Positions 12,001-22,330 of a stretch of DNA of 64,000 bases are shown here, in pieces. Both the position numbers and the translations under genes were made by a program. The notes beneath the pieces were generated by a model. That model saw nothing but the letters and a program-made list of their open reading frames with translations, did not search any database and was not told the DNA's origin. Origin of the DNA: Liolophura sinensis (taxonomy: Eukaryota; Mollusca; Polyplacophora; Chitonida; Chitonidae); contig NC_088295.1 in the NCBI RefSeq assembly GCF_032854445.1, forward strand, positions 33,407,385 through 33,471,384. Reading direction: 5' to 3'. Each line of letters opens with the position of its first letter. The first letter of the stretch is position 1.

Positions 12001-14376
12001 AGTGTCTAAATTGTAGTGGCGTAAAAAACTCGTATTTTAAAAACAACTCTATACGAGGTTATCAGTCGTTTGTATGACAATCCCTATTATCGTATAACAA
12101 TACAGATTATAATAATTATCTGACATTAGTTTTCATGTGTCAAAATGACAGTTTTCATTAGATTTGTTTTTCTTCCTTCGGTTGTTCTCTATAAGCATTA
12201 CCCAATTGGAGGGCAACACGGTTGTTCTCTATAAGCATTGCCCTGTTCGAGGGCAACATCAAGGTTGTTAACAATACCTAGGTCACTAGCCAGAACCGCA
12301 TCCTTTTCACAAATGGAGTCAAAAACATTACTATCAATTTATTTATTTGATTGGTGTTTTTCGCCGTACGCTAAAATATATCGCTTATACTACAGCTGCC
12401 AGCATTACGGTAAAATAAAGATGGACAGAGCCCAGGGGAAACCAAGATTGCTGACATATTTTTATCAACTGTAGCACCGGAAGTACATGAAGACCGAACC
12501 CAACGTCTTTATCTGAAGTGAGTAAATGAACATTTTGGAAGCGGTGTTTTCAGCGTGTAATCACAAGACATCCACGAAAGCTTCTGGACATCAAAATACT
12601 CGAACCCAACTAGATGATCACAGATACAATCAAAGTGTGTAGATTGATACAGATTTTTGTATAAATATTATAGGTCTGGAAAGAAATCTGTTTTGGATCT
12701 CCACGGCAATCACATATATATATGTACATATATCAAAGAAGACATACTCGCTTCAGATTTCACATCTCATACTATTAATCAAATAATAACTGAGCACAAG
12801 GTGTGTTTTAGCTAAAACGATGTTTACAGATAAACTGTCTGATATGTCCTTTGAACATTTTGTCCATGCTTTTAGTAAAGTCCCACATAGTTGTCCATAC
12901 TTTTATTCGGTTGTATACCGTTATCTGCAAAAATTACTCATACTCATACGTGCAGTTTGTTTTTAAATAATTATGATGTCAACCGAGTCATTGAAGTCTT
13001 CGTTTTGAAAATAAGTTTATGGTGTTTAACATTAAAACTTAGTAGAAGTAGAGGTGGTTGATTTACATGTGCCAGACGAAAGGCAGTTTGCTTATTACTA
13101 CCGGTGATTTTATAGAAAGTTGAATACACGAGACGAGTAACAAGAACTATAGTAATGGTAGGTGTCTATGAACGACATATAGCTACTTTATCCGTCAAGC
13201 TACAGAGCAGAATTGTCGGAATAAGTCATTAAGTTTTGATCTGTTATTAGAAGTATACACAAGCATTTGCTTTAACTGCGTAACGGTAGTTGATAACTGT
13301 AAACAAGTTGAGCTGTTGTATCTTACAAATGCGCCTAAGACTAGCTACACTGAGAACAATACGTTTAAATGTAGTATGGTTAAAACTTTTTAAAAACTCG
13401 TTACATTAAATTTTGAACAATCATTAAGTATGTGTGTGGGACAATACTAGTATATTAATATACTCTAAGCACAGTTTGTTTAAGTGTAGTGAATATAAGC
13501 GTGAAGTCCGACATTCCTATACCATTCGTAGTCCTTAAAGGGCGTTCCAAGTCAATAATCGCAAGATCCATTTCCATAACAACGTTAAACACTAACTCCC
13601 GAAGACAAAGGTATGTAAGAAATTATACAAATAAGAAATAAAGCCGGTAACACACAAGAGAGAAGCGGTCATCAGTTTTCAATGATGCCGGGCAGACAAT
13701 GAATATTCCAGGCATGAATTCCATATCAAAGTTCAAATTCGTATTTCGTGAATGAGTTCCATGTCAAATAACATTCACTTTTTTAAAATTGCTCTCTTTT
13801 TGTGCTAGATGAAACGTCAATATTCTTTTGTAACAACGTGACTGTTGTAACAAATATTTTATTATAACGTTAATTTTATGTTTAAAAGTAATCTTAATAT
13901 CTCTCCTCATTAGACAAATGTTGTTTTAGTTTTGCTTGCTGAAAGAATATGTGAAAAATCTGAGAAAATATTTTTCTTGCGGTTTGACATTTCTTTAAGA
14001 GGCATTTAGAAATTGAGTCATATCTTTGAGTTTTATAAAAAGAATAATGTCTTCGAGTTTTTATATGGAGAACAATTTTAATTTATTGGTTTGTAATGTT
14101 TTCATGAATATTCTATCAAACTTTGTCAAGCAGGTGAAGTCAGCGTTTAGCGCTCGTTTGTACATATATATGTAAAAGACAAAAACACGAGCCTGATTAC
14201 ACTGCGATGAATGTGGAAAGTTTGTGACGGGAATGTAAACTTATTATACTTACAGTAGTGATGTCGGCGTTAGGAAGCTGGGGACGGGGACAAACAAATC
14301 GCATCTCTCCTGAATTTGGACGCAGAAAGCATATCCATAAGACGAGGCACGAACATAATACTTTTCCAAAAGACAT
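1..14376 (-). CDS. Gene 1: secreted LPMO/BIM1-like Cys-rich protein (5' part, 12 exons, runs off the left edge)
   Basis: This gene was assembled by hand from splice sites and comparison with the plus-strand paralog. Exons, in transcription order on the minus strand: 14376-14254, 7013-6911, 5874-5759, 5327-5201, 4989-4911, 3917-3818, 3313-3213, 2758-2644, 2307-2218, 1392-1240, 512-356, 52-1 (cut by the window). The first eleven sum to 1264 nt and stay open. Their outgoing phases are 0,1,0,1,2,0,2,0,0,0,1, exactly those of gene 2. The exon 9 donor (GTGTAA) is weak, but it keeps the phase; a stronger GTAAGT two bases on would break it. The start at 14376 is preferred over the in-frame ATG at 14403 because it has A at -3 and a more compact signal peptide. 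The product is probably secreted and enters the matrix or body fluid. Whether it also ends in mucin and chitin-binding modules cannot be seen here. Confidence 0.8.
356..1392 (-). CDS. Gene 1 exons 10-11
   Basis: Exon 10 (1392-1240) is 153 nt, the same as gene 2 exon 10. It reads MFQENMYHDHGVNYSPGGYL at its start, and the pattern Y-x-x-H-x-x-x-Y-S-x-x-G is shared. Exon 11 (512-356, 157 nt) uses acceptor TTAACAG at 515-513 and donor GTAAGT. It enters in phase 0 and leaves in phase 1, as in gene 2. Its core LMFGQFISSYEINRVLL aligns with MVKGVVAYSLSGEIVSI. A shorter acceptor at 474 would break the frame. Confidence 0.65.
1560..1880. repeat. Degenerate tandem array in gene 1 intron 9
   Basis: Phrases such as GTGCAAAAACTCATCCAAC and TTCACTGGCGCAAAAAGTCA recur at about 70-80 base intervals with much drift. 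Probably an old minisatellite; the plus-strand open frame here is incidental. Confidence 0.5.
2218..3917 (-). CDS. Gene 1 exons 6-9: middle region
   Basis: Exon 6 (3917-3818, 100 nt as in gene 2) ends KRWPYTPLQQFQ, parallel to KKWPYLQHVMFE. Exon 7 (3313-3213) contains FDQDNYILLYERPDW, parallel to FTKDNFVRLYIKNDD. Exon 8 (2758-2644) has GIFLGPRPVRFLPALAG; the correct frame was chosen by phase and by the shared P-x-R-F. Exon 9 (2307-2218) begins NGSLH, parallel to NGQLY. No named domain is recognised. The weak similarity to gene 2 outside these anchors shows rapid divergence. Confidence 0.7.
4126..4241 (-). mobile_element. SINE family A fragment in gene 1 intron 5
   Basis: Antisense tail and core: AACGCCGTACTCAATAATAT, TTATACGACGG, CAGCATTATGGTGGG, GGACCTTCCCACG, with internal deletions. 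Confidence 0.65.
4911..7013 (-). CDS. Gene 1 exons 2-5: Cys-rich LPMO/BIM1-like domain
   Basis: Exon 2 (7013-6911) begins G-P-C-G-S-G and contains SPGPLTIKLEETV. Exon 3 (5874-5759) has the strongly shared block ACVLLDHIPHN. Exon 4 (5327-5201) has DYPIGHC, then NIPDIDCKQCVLQMINVAT. Exon 5 (4989-4911) ends with CTTYYSCANIRI. The order PCG..., then a strand ending in P-D-x-x-C-x-x-C-x-x-Q, then Y-x-C-A-N-I-x-I, is what I know from LPMO-like X325/BIM1 copper-binding domains and, more loosely, LPMO AA10/AA15 domains. The fold assignment is inference. The missing His1 argues against a classical copper histidine brace. Intron 2 (5875-6910) holds a mariner MITE. Confidence 0.75.
6482..6723 (-). mobile_element. 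Mariner-type MITE with a transposase N-terminal remnant
   Basis: Terminal inverted repeats CAGGGTGTCCCGGAAGTCG (6484-6502) and CGACTTCTGGGACACCCTG (6703-6721) are near perfect and flanked by TA at 6482-6483 and 6722-6723. The body is 238 bp. On the minus strand, an ATG at 6611 opens a frame beginning MANKLTVQERVEFSVWN, like the helix-turn-helix start of mariner/ITm-class transposases, which then reads into the left terminal repeat. It is an internally deleted, non-autonomous copy inside gene 1 intron 2. Confidence 0.85.
7311..7647 (-). mobile_element. SINE family B copy with 15-bp target-site duplication
   Basis: The body is 7326-7632, flanked by the perfect direct repeat CCTTGCAAAGAAGAG at 7311-7325 and 7633-7647. 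Read on the minus strand it has a truncated tRNA-like head (GAGCGTCCGCTTCGATAGCG) and the conserved tail CATATGACTGAAAAATTG. It is about 92 bases from the acceptor side of gene 1 exon 2, at least 298 bases upstream in transcript order. Confidence 0.85.
8135..9060. repeat. Degenerate ~85-bp tandem array, split by a SINE
   Basis: Recurring phrases CAGTCCTGTTGCAAAA, GACACAGATAAACTTACACA and TATGTCTTCAGACA appear along 8135-8680 and resume at 8920 after the SINE. Period and copy number are approximate. Confidence 0.55.
8671..8932 (-). mobile_element. SINE family A copy with target-site duplication, inside a tandem array
   Basis: The body is 8684-8919 in antisense: ATTTATTTATTTATC...GATTGGTGTTTTACGCCGTA through to GGAAGCCAGCATTAGCTGGA. 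The flanks TAAACTTACACAT (8671-8683) and TAAATTTACACAT (8920-8932) differ by one base. Confidence 0.8.
10360..11320. repeat. 72-bp minisatellite, split by a SINE
   Basis: The phrase GATATTAAGTGAAAGAG occurs at 10439 and 10511 (spacing 72); AATGTCACACTGGAACAG recurs throughout. About four units lie before the SINE at 10630-10952 and about five diverged units after it. Confidence 0.75.
10630..10952 (-). mobile_element. SINE family B copy inside a minisatellite
   Basis: Similar over its length to the copies at 7326 and 17796, with the tail GTTAAACCCCAAGCACT read on the minus strand. The A-box end of the head is missing. It splits the 72-bp tandem array at 10360-11320. Confidence 0.8.
12180..12261. 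repeat. Two-copy direct repeat, about 41 bp
   Basis: GGTTGTTCTCTATAAGCATT followed by GGAGGGCAACAC or CGAGGGCAACAT occurs at 12180 and about 12221. Confidence 0.7.
12338..12445 (-). mobile_element. SINE family A fragment in gene 1 intron 1
   Basis: Antisense: TTTATTTATTTGATTGGTGT, CGCCGTACGCTAAAATAT, CTGCCAGCATTACGG, ACAGAGCCCAGGGGAAACCA. Diverged. Confidence 0.65.
14254..14376 (-). CDS. Gene 1 exon 1: signal peptide and N-terminus
   Basis: The exon encodes 41 residues. It begins MSFGKVLCSCLVLWICF, a typical hydrophobic signal peptide, with likely cleavage near NSG|EMRF. The mature start, E-M-R-F-V-C-P-R-P-Q-L, matches E-I-R-M-V-Y-P-R-P-Q-L of gene 2. The donor is GTAAGT and the phase is 0. 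There is no histidine at the predicted mature N-terminus. A cysteine replaces the tyrosine of the paralog in the V-x-P-R-P motif. Confidence 0.85.
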
Positions 14377-15019
14377 TTTCGGTGATAAACAATTGGACTG
14401 CATCCACCGACTGCTTGCTCTATTAAACTACCTATGTAGTTAATGCAGCGGTTATAGGCCCTACTGTGGCCGTCATGCATCATATAATGCACGATAAGAG
14501 TCACCAGGTATACATACGGGGGTTGTCTTTTTTTACCCTCGCCCATGGCTTTTTAGGATGATACACACATCATTAGCATAAAAAAGATAGGAGAGAAACC
14601 CTTAGATATGGCCGTAGATCATGTTTATTTCAAGCTCAAGTCTGAACAAAACAAACCTCATTAATTCGAACGTGTTTCGTAACGCTACGTTGAAGATGCT
14701 GAGGTTTACATGGCATGTGTCTAATAGATGGCTAATGAATCTGAAGTATAGACATGTTTTTCGTGTATTACGGTTACGTCATAGGGCTGATTGTCGTCTT
14801 TCTCTTGTGGAGGTTTATCTACCAGTTGTCAACATGTGTTACAAGTTTTGCCCTCATCGGATGTGGTTGTGCTTTCTACTTCTAATATGTAAATGACAAT
14901 CTCTTAATCTCTTAATGGCAAAGCTTTTAGAGCCCATTGTAATCACATTTATCTCTGCATGTGGACATTTGACAGTAGTAAACATTACTACTGTTATCAG
15001 CAGTAGACAAAGACATGGT

Positions 15020-15225
15020 AGCATTGGTAGACTCGGGTCGTATGGGGTATCATGCCTCATGTCTTTGGGATGCTACTTCAGTGGCGGCAGCACTTTGGAG
15101 GCATGGGTTCGCCCTGCCACAAGAAGACACAGTACATGCACACACATCAAATGACTCCTCGTCGTCACATGACTGAAAAATTGCTAAGTATGACGTTAAA
15201 TCCCATGCATTCATTCATTCATTCT
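15020..15225 (+). mobile_element. SINE remnant related to family B, sense orientation
   Basis: The tail CACATGACTGAAAAATTG, then ATGACGTTAAATCCCATGCA and (TTCA)n, matches the family B 3' end. The upstream part (GCCCTGCCACAAGAAGACAC) differs, so this may be another subfamily sharing the tail. The left limit is uncertain. Confidence 0.55.
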
Positions 15226-17534
15226 GAGCGACAACTTTCAAATGATAAAATTTACGAAGTACATGCCATGTGGCAAAGTTCAAACTGTTCAACTGGTAAA
15301 CATTTTTTAGACGAATACCTTTAATTTCTGTATGTATATATGTATACAGTTCGAGACAAATTATCTCATTTCTTTGGAAAGTTATCTTCTTGAGCTACAC
15401 GTACACAAAATGAGCTAAATTGTTTCATTTAGAGTAAAATTAGTATTCATGAATCACAAATGATTTTGTTCTCCATTCAAGGAGAAAACTCAACACGCAT
15501 CTTAAAAACCATGTGGTCTTGATTATAATAACATTTATAAAATGTATACGTAAGTTAATTCATTGCATTATATTTTCAGGCATAAAGTCTGCATGACTAT
15601 TTCGATTTGTCTGTTAAAATGAACACAATACTCTGTTACTAACCGTGTTCTGGTATTCTGCGACTGTCTGGAGAGGTGTAAGAGAGAAAATTCTGCTTTC
15701 AGTCACGAAATGTATATCCAATTCGATGCATTTTGAAGAGGAAACCTAACTAGCTTCTAGAATCAGCATGTAAAGGTCAATAAAGTTGTTAGAAAACTAT
15801 CGTTAAACATGATAAAGCGTTAAAATGTCAAAGGACAACCAACAACAACGCCAGCACTGGCATTTACAGTCCAATCTAGGCTAATCCCCAGATCGACTAA
15901 TCCTGCTCTACAAATGAATTTGCTAGCATTCAGAACTGTTCAAAGCCGCGATGTATTGTTACGAATGTTAACTGGACGAATAGCCGGGAACTATACTGAT
16001 GAATTCATTTATTTCAATTGTTTAGTTATTTTATGGTATACATGTAACAGCTACTGGAAACTGAAGTGAACAGGGACTGTACTGAACGTTGAAATGTATA
16101 GCCGTAGGCCTAAATAAATTCTGCTACTTGTATCTTCCGATATATTCGTATTCTATTTCATTGTTCTGTTCAGACTCTTGGTGAATATTGCAGGGGTGGT
16201 ATGTTCTCAAATTTGAGTGTTTTACAGATTCTCTAAGACTTCCAGTCTTCCAACTGGTGCAAAATATTGTGGCTGTTCTGTCATACTTCCAAAAACATCT
16301 ATATGCAGTCTCTACAAGGACTACAACTGGAAATACAGATGGTAAGTGTTGGCCTTCTTTCATGCATGTAAGCTTAATAATTTCAATCCTACCCCTTTTT
16401 TTAGCTGCAGTTAGGATATTATTAAATAAATGTGAACTGTAAACTGTATACTATTCAAGCTGAAAGTTAATTTAAAAAAATAAATTAACTATTCAAACGG
16501 GAATTCTGTAATTATAAAATAAATTTTACCTATAAAAACCATAGAGTCCCTTCTTCCGGAAATAAATTAAAATAGTAAATTCAACAAATTGAACTGAGTT
16601 TTTCATATCAGTGAAAAACATTCGTTCATTCATATATAATTGTAAGCACCATTATTTAGCGGTAGAGAGTCTGCAGTGCATGTAATATTTTATCGTTTCC
16701 TGATAAAATCTGTGAGTATGCAAATGAATCAATACATCTTTAGGCATGTCACACTTTTATTTTCCAAGCCAACAGGTAGGTAACAGTACCGGAAAGGTCC
16801 AGGTTCATGTACAGTCACATTTTTTCTGCACAAGGACTTCTAACCCAATGATTTGGTCAACCCCATACTATTTGGACAAATCCCCTTCAGTGCCGTCACA
16901 GCAATGTATGAAGTTTTGAACAATACAACTTTGTTTTACATTTAACGAAACAAAATTTCCTGTAATTCGAGTGCTCTATATGTTTCTTCGAACAGCTGTA
17001 GCCATGAGTATTGGTCTTTCAGAGTAAATAGGAGGTACAAGGTGTAATAGCTTGTAGCAGCCTTTCTTGCAGCAAGATGATAATTCGATAGACAAGTCGT
17101 TTATTACACGAAAAAGAAATTCCAGAGGAATTCTGACGCAACACTGAAATAATCATGGTAGGACATCGAAATATCGGCCTGACGCTGTCATAGAAACAAG
17201 TAAAAATCGTGTTTAGCCTAACTCCTTGTTTTATGTAATCTTTGAAAACATACAGAGTTTTTCTCTGATTGTTTATATGCTTTTCAATTTATGCTCGTTT
17301 ACAGGACAAGTGGTGAACAGATATTAGTGAAAGAAATAAATCACGAAAATTAATGTTTACATTTGTAACTGCTCTTTTATTTGACATTAATAAATGTAAT
17401 AACGTGTGCTTGTGTACAACATCATGAATATTTAATTCTCCACAGTCTGTTATTATGGTTATGGCTTCAGACCAGTAGGTAAACAGATGGAGTTGTCCAT
17501 TGGTTGTGTTGCTGGATAAATAGCATGTAGTCCG

Positions 17535-17790
17535 TTTCCAGCTACGGAGCAGGATTCTACTGTTTTACACAACTGTGCATGACACTGCTTACAGGACAAT
17601 CCGCCACTGGTGATAGGGTAGTGTGACACTGGCTACAGAGCATTGTGCTACTGATTATTTGGACGACCGGATATGGAGAAGTATAGTTATTTGGACAATT
17701 GGTTATGGAGCAGTATCGTACTGGTTGTGGAGCAATGCAGTACGGGTTATAGAGCAGTGTGGTTGGAGACCAGTGCATTACTGGTTAATG
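17535..17790. repeat. Degenerate short tandem array before a SINE
   Basis: Variants of TACTGGTTATGGAGCAGTGT recur about every 25-35 bases and end at the family B SINE. Confidence 0.5.
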
Positions 17791-18160
17791 AGTTTTGAGT
17801 AAGTGCTTGGGGTTTAACGTCGTACTTAACATGTTTTCAGTCATATGACGACGAAGGAGTCCTTAGAATGCAGGTAATGTGCCTCCCTGTTGCAGGACGG
17901 ATTTCCACGGCTCTTTTATCTGGTGGTTCGTCACTGAGACGCCTTACCGAAGGCAAGTAAGTCACCCCACCCGAGCCATTATAGTGATACGTGTCGATCA
18001 GTCGTTGCGCTATCCCCTTAATGCTAAACGCCAAGGAAGGATGATATAACTTTCTGTTTTAAGGTCTTAGGTGTGACCCGACCAGGACTGACCTTGGATC
18101 TACCGCTGCCGAAGCGGACGCTCTACCACCTGAGCTAAAGACGCCGTTAAATGGGTTTTG
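17784..18160 (-). mobile_element. SINE family B, most complete copy
   Basis: On the minus strand it starts with the tRNA-like A box TTTAGCTCAGGTGGTAGAGC (18139-18120) and then GTCCGCTTCGGCAGCGGTAG, so the head is tRNA-derived. The body is about 17798-18145. The flanks GTTAATGAGTTTTG (17784-17797) and GTTAAATGGGTTTTG (18146-18160) are an imperfect target-site duplication. The 3' end (left) is GTTAAACCCCAAGCACTTAC. Confidence 0.83.
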
Positions 18161-18289
18161 TGCGTGAACGTGAACAAATCCAGTCGACAAATTAGTATGA
18201 TTCATTTAGAGATTACGTTAATTGTTCAGTTCTAGGTAGTTCAATTAAAGACAGTAGGTAACAAGCTACTACGTTGAATTTAGCAGATT

Positions 18290-18500
18290 TCTTTGCCATA
18301 GTAATAAACTGTTTTGTTACAGATAACTTTGTGTAATTGCTACAAAGCAGTTTATTAATCTGACAAACTAGTTTGTGAAAAGTTTACATAGTAGTTTGTT
18401 AAATCAACACACTACTTTCTTAAGTGGATTAACGAAGTCAAATTTGTTAATACATGAATTAATTTAACAGAGTACTTTGTTAAAAACTTTGTTTATAGTA
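18290..18500. repeat. Cluster of ACAAAGT/ACTTTGT inverted motifs
   Basis: TAACAAAGT-like and ACTTTGTTA-like words alternate in both orientations at least eight times (for example GCTACAAAGCAGTTTATTAA, CTACTTTCTTAAG, GAGTACTTTGTTAAA). They could fold as several small hairpins. No known element is recognised. Confidence 0.45.
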
Positions 18501-20669
18501 ACAAAGTGGTCTGTTCCCTGCTTCATCTCCAGATTTTACTCCTATAAATACTACAGGAAGTTCAGTTGTACACATTTTAGGAAACCAAGGGAAGAAGAAG
18601 GTTCACCTTTCCTTGTGAATATGGCCTCAAACCAGAGTCGCTAACCTAGGCCATTAGTTTATTTAGACTTGGCGGTGTATTCTGATTTGGATAGATGACC
18701 TTAGGCTGGAGGCAGTGTTCATAACGGAAGGCTGTACAGTTAGGGAGTGTGACCCCTCATAATGCATAGGTCACCCAGGTGAGACCTCCATGTGCCATCG
18801 GCATTCTCCTAGCAAGTACAGCCACAAGCCTCTACATCGGCATGTCGTTGAAGTGAAACACATGACCCTAACACGTACACATTGATTTTTTTAAAAATAT
18901 CAGCCGAACTTAACTGAATAAAACAAGTAAGGAATGATCTCTACATATATTGCGTGGAAGTTAATATTCCTGTGTCAGTATGGAAAGTGTGAATGACATA
19001 GCTTATACTATTTTTTCTAACTTCAGTGCCCATTTTCTGCCACTGTGCTTATGATTACTTGACAAAAGGCAGGATAAACCGCTTTTTTTTCAGAAATTAC
19101 ATTTGTGAATTCCATCTTCGCTATTCCGACATTCTTTTTCTTCGCACTTTCCCTCTGCTCTCAAATTGAGGCTTAAAGTTTAAGGGTATAGCAAGCCACG
19201 TGAATGTTCTAGAATTTACATGTATGCTGAAAATGTACCACAGAAGAGCAAATAAATACTCATGATTTAACCATTCTCCAGTGCAAACTTGTTTTTCATT
19301 ATAAGCAACGTAATATTATCCTTCTAAGCTAAATTTGCAAAACGAAAAACGAGAGGTACGTGTAAAGCCGTTTAACAAACACGGCATATATAGGACACCC
19401 GACTGTTTACATAATCTTCACAGCAGGTCATGTAAACCTTATTCCGCCATCTTGAAATTTATTATAATGTCGTGAAGCACACGCTGATGTTATGTCAAGA
19501 AGCAAGGTTCTGTTGGTGACAATGCAGGTAGTTATAATGTATTCCTCACGGTCAGTGCTCGTCTTTCAGAGATTTCATTCTGTTATTTGATTATTTTCAC
19601 TTATTTTTGAATTTTTTTCACTTATTACCTCTGTTAATCAGCAGGAATGCAGCTGATTGTAATGTTTAACAAATCCCTTTTCCCAAGACGTGTGGGCCTG
19701 TTGCAACGCTCGCTTAAGTATATGATAAACTTGATTAAACTAATAAAGCAGTATGTGGAACGTCTATAAGGTTTTTTTTTAACACATGAGTTCATGTCTG
19801 CAGGGCATGGGCGTCGCCAGTAAACCAAGTCAGATGACAGATAAGCAGCGCATGGGGAGCGGTCTGTATTTTGCACTGATTCGCCCTATACGTACATTTA
19901 CTGACGCGTATGTATCGTGTATACTCCCTATAAGAGAAATGTGCATTTTGTCTCTCTGTAGTGTAACTATATACCTGTTTTTATTAACTTACATGAATTG
20001 TAGCTTGTTTTCTGTAGCAATGCATTTTTATTCGACAACTGTTATCTGGGTGTTCGGCCTCTCTTTGTTTCATGAATCACGGGGAGATTAGCGTTGCAGT
20101 ATTGTGGTATGCTTCTATATACACGTATCTATCATCCCGCATGTAACACTGTTTGATAAATTTAAGCTTGATATCCACTAGCCAAATAACACGAGATTCA
20201 CTAATTTCAAACAACATTTAAATTTTCTATAAACTGTTGAGGTTTTTTAGTTGTGAGAGGGTCCTTTTTTTCACGTTATGCCTAAAATTAAAGAGTTTTT
20301 TTACGCTTTATAAACTATTTGCCCATGGGTCACCTTGAGATAGCCGTGTAGATATTAAGCGTTGGGAGGAGGGGAGGGGTATTTTTTTTTTTCCTGAATA
20401 CGGTGTTTTCGTTTACTGTGATAAAGCATGTGAATTCAAGTAATACCTTTATGTTGAGGTCTCAGCGAATATCACTATAATTATATTCTCGCCTTTATAA
20501 ATTTTGTGTTCCTAACAAGCCTGAAAGTGGTTCAACATTTTATTCTTGTCTTCGGGCAATAATTAAAACCATAGAAGTGATGTTTATGTTTTAAAGAAAG
20601 CACATATTTTTATTTCAATCTCTCTTATATAAATATAAGTAACTGCACTCAGTGTGGTGTATCTAGGGT

Positions 20670-20871
20670 TTTTTATTTGATTGGTGTTTTTCGCTGTACT
20701 CAAGAATATTTCACTTATAACATTATAAGTTTATGGTGGCCAACATTATGGTGGGAGGAAACTGGGTAGAGCCCGGAGAAAACCCACGACCATCTGCAGA
20801 TTGTTGGTAGACCTTCTCACGTAGCCGGAGAGGAAGCCAGCATGAGCTGGACACAGCGACCGCATTGGTGA
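20670..20871 (-). mobile_element. SINE family A copy, 5'-truncated
   Basis: Antisense: TTTATTTGATTGGTGTTTTT, a short local duplication around 20722-20735, GGTGGGAGGAAACTGGGTAG, and it ends at GACCGCATTGGTGA. Confidence 0.75.
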
Positions 20872-21288
20872 TAAAGATGGAGTAGCTTGATCGTGATGGG
20901 CATGTTAGCTAAGACGACTACAATATGTTTGCCAAACACGTCCATTCCTCAGTCAGGAATGTATCAAGTCACAGCTAATTGTTCATTATAGGTCATCTGT
21001 AATCTGTGTAAGATTGGGCAGTGCCGCACTCGTCACAGTGACAAAATTTTGTCTCCCTACAATAGTATCTAACCTTCTGTTACTAACCCTGCGTTTTTAT
21101 CATCATGGAGATCAGCCAGTTGTTCACGGGGGACACGTCATGGTTAGCGCGTCAAGTAAGCGCCCGAAGCATTAGCGTTCTGATCTACACATTACCAAAC
21201 AGAGAACAGGTTAAGCATAAGCCTTTACATTCTAATCAACATGCAGGAACGTACACTGTGGCTTATTTTTGCATGTGTGGTTGAGGTG

Positions 21289-21455
21289 GCTAGAGTTCCA
21301 GCTCATGTTGGCTTCCTCTCCGGCTGTACGTGGGAAGGTCTGTCAGGAATCTGCGGATGGTCTTAGGTTCACCTAGGCACAACCCGGTTTCCCCCCACAA
21401 TAATGCTGGCCGCCACCGTATAAGTGAAATATTCTAGAGTACTGTGTAAAAAATA
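21289..21455 (+). mobile_element. SINE family A copy, 5'-truncated
   Basis: Sense: GCTCATGTTGGCTTCCTCTC, CCCGGTTTCCCCCCACAATA, GTATAAGTGAAATATTCTAG. It lacks the tRNA head and sits just before the 69-bp array. Confidence 0.7.
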
Positions 21456-21699
21456 TAAAATATCAAATATAACATGCGCTGGACCACTGTGTTCGTCGTC
21501 GTCACATTCCGATCAACACATGGTCATATACAGGATAGCATGCACGTACGTAGACGTATCAGAGCCCATTCCCATCAACGCATGGTTATACATGTTCACA
21601 TGTATAAAGGATAGAGTATGTGTATACGCGCCATATTATATGGCACTAACATACTAACCAACGCTCTACTTATAATTAGGACACAGGATAACGGTTATG

Positions 21700-22330
21700 T
21701 CGGCCCATAGTCCTGACATTCTGATCAACACATGGTAATATAAAGGATAACGTGCCTGCAAACGTATAACGGCTTCGAATCGTTACATTCCGATCAACAA
21801 TTGTCTATACTCAGGATAACGTCCCTCTAGGCGTATGACGGCCGGCATACAGTTGGCTGTGCCCAAGGCAACGAGCTTATAGGCGTATGGAGGTTCACAG
21901 TCCTGACATTCTGATTAACACTCTGTGTACGCAGGATAATGCGCCTGTAGGAGTATGTCGGCCCACAGTCCTTGCCGTATAAATAATTGTGCTTCTAGGC
22001 GTATGACGGCCAACATTCGTCACATTGTGATCAACAGTTGGCTATACCTATGACAACATACTTGTAGGCGTATGGCGGTCTACAGTCTGGACATTCTGAT
22101 CAACACATGGTTATACGCAGGATAACGTGTCTGCAGACGTATGATGGCCTCGAGTCGTTACATTCTTATCAACAATTGACTATACTCAGGATAACAGCCC
22201 TCTAGGCGTACGGCAGCCAATATTCGTTACATCCTGATCAACAACTGCCTAAACCCAGGATAACGTGCCTCTCGGCGTATGACGTCCAACATTCATTATG
22301 TTCTGATCAAAATTGGCTATAACCAAGAGA
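21700..22330. repeat. Degenerate ~69-bp minisatellite
   Basis: GACATTCTGATCAACAC-like words occur near 21715, 21784, 21905, 22021, 22090, 22158, 22226 and 22295, with GGATAACGTGCCT and AGGCGTATGACGGCC between them. More diverged units extend to about 21480 on the left and 22740 on the right. Confidence 0.7.

Larger units (their letters stand above)
7014..14253 (-). other. Gene 1 intron 1 (7.2 kb), repeat-rich
   Basis: This intron lies between exon 1 and exon 2 of the minus-strand gene; the gene 2 counterpart is 1.6 kb. It contains a SINE with clear target-site duplications (7326-7632), an 85-bp-class degenerate tandem array interrupted by another SINE (8135-9060), a 72-bp minisatellite interrupted by a SINE (10360-11320), a 43-bp duplication (12180-12261) and a SINE remnant (12338-12445). 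Nothing else is recognised; 11340-12180 and 12450-14250 look like plain AT-rich sequence. Confidence 0.7.

Noticed and set aside
14250-14546. 98-codon minus-strand frame overlapping gene 1 exon 1
   Set aside because: A different frame from the signal peptide that matches gene 2, with no similarity to it.
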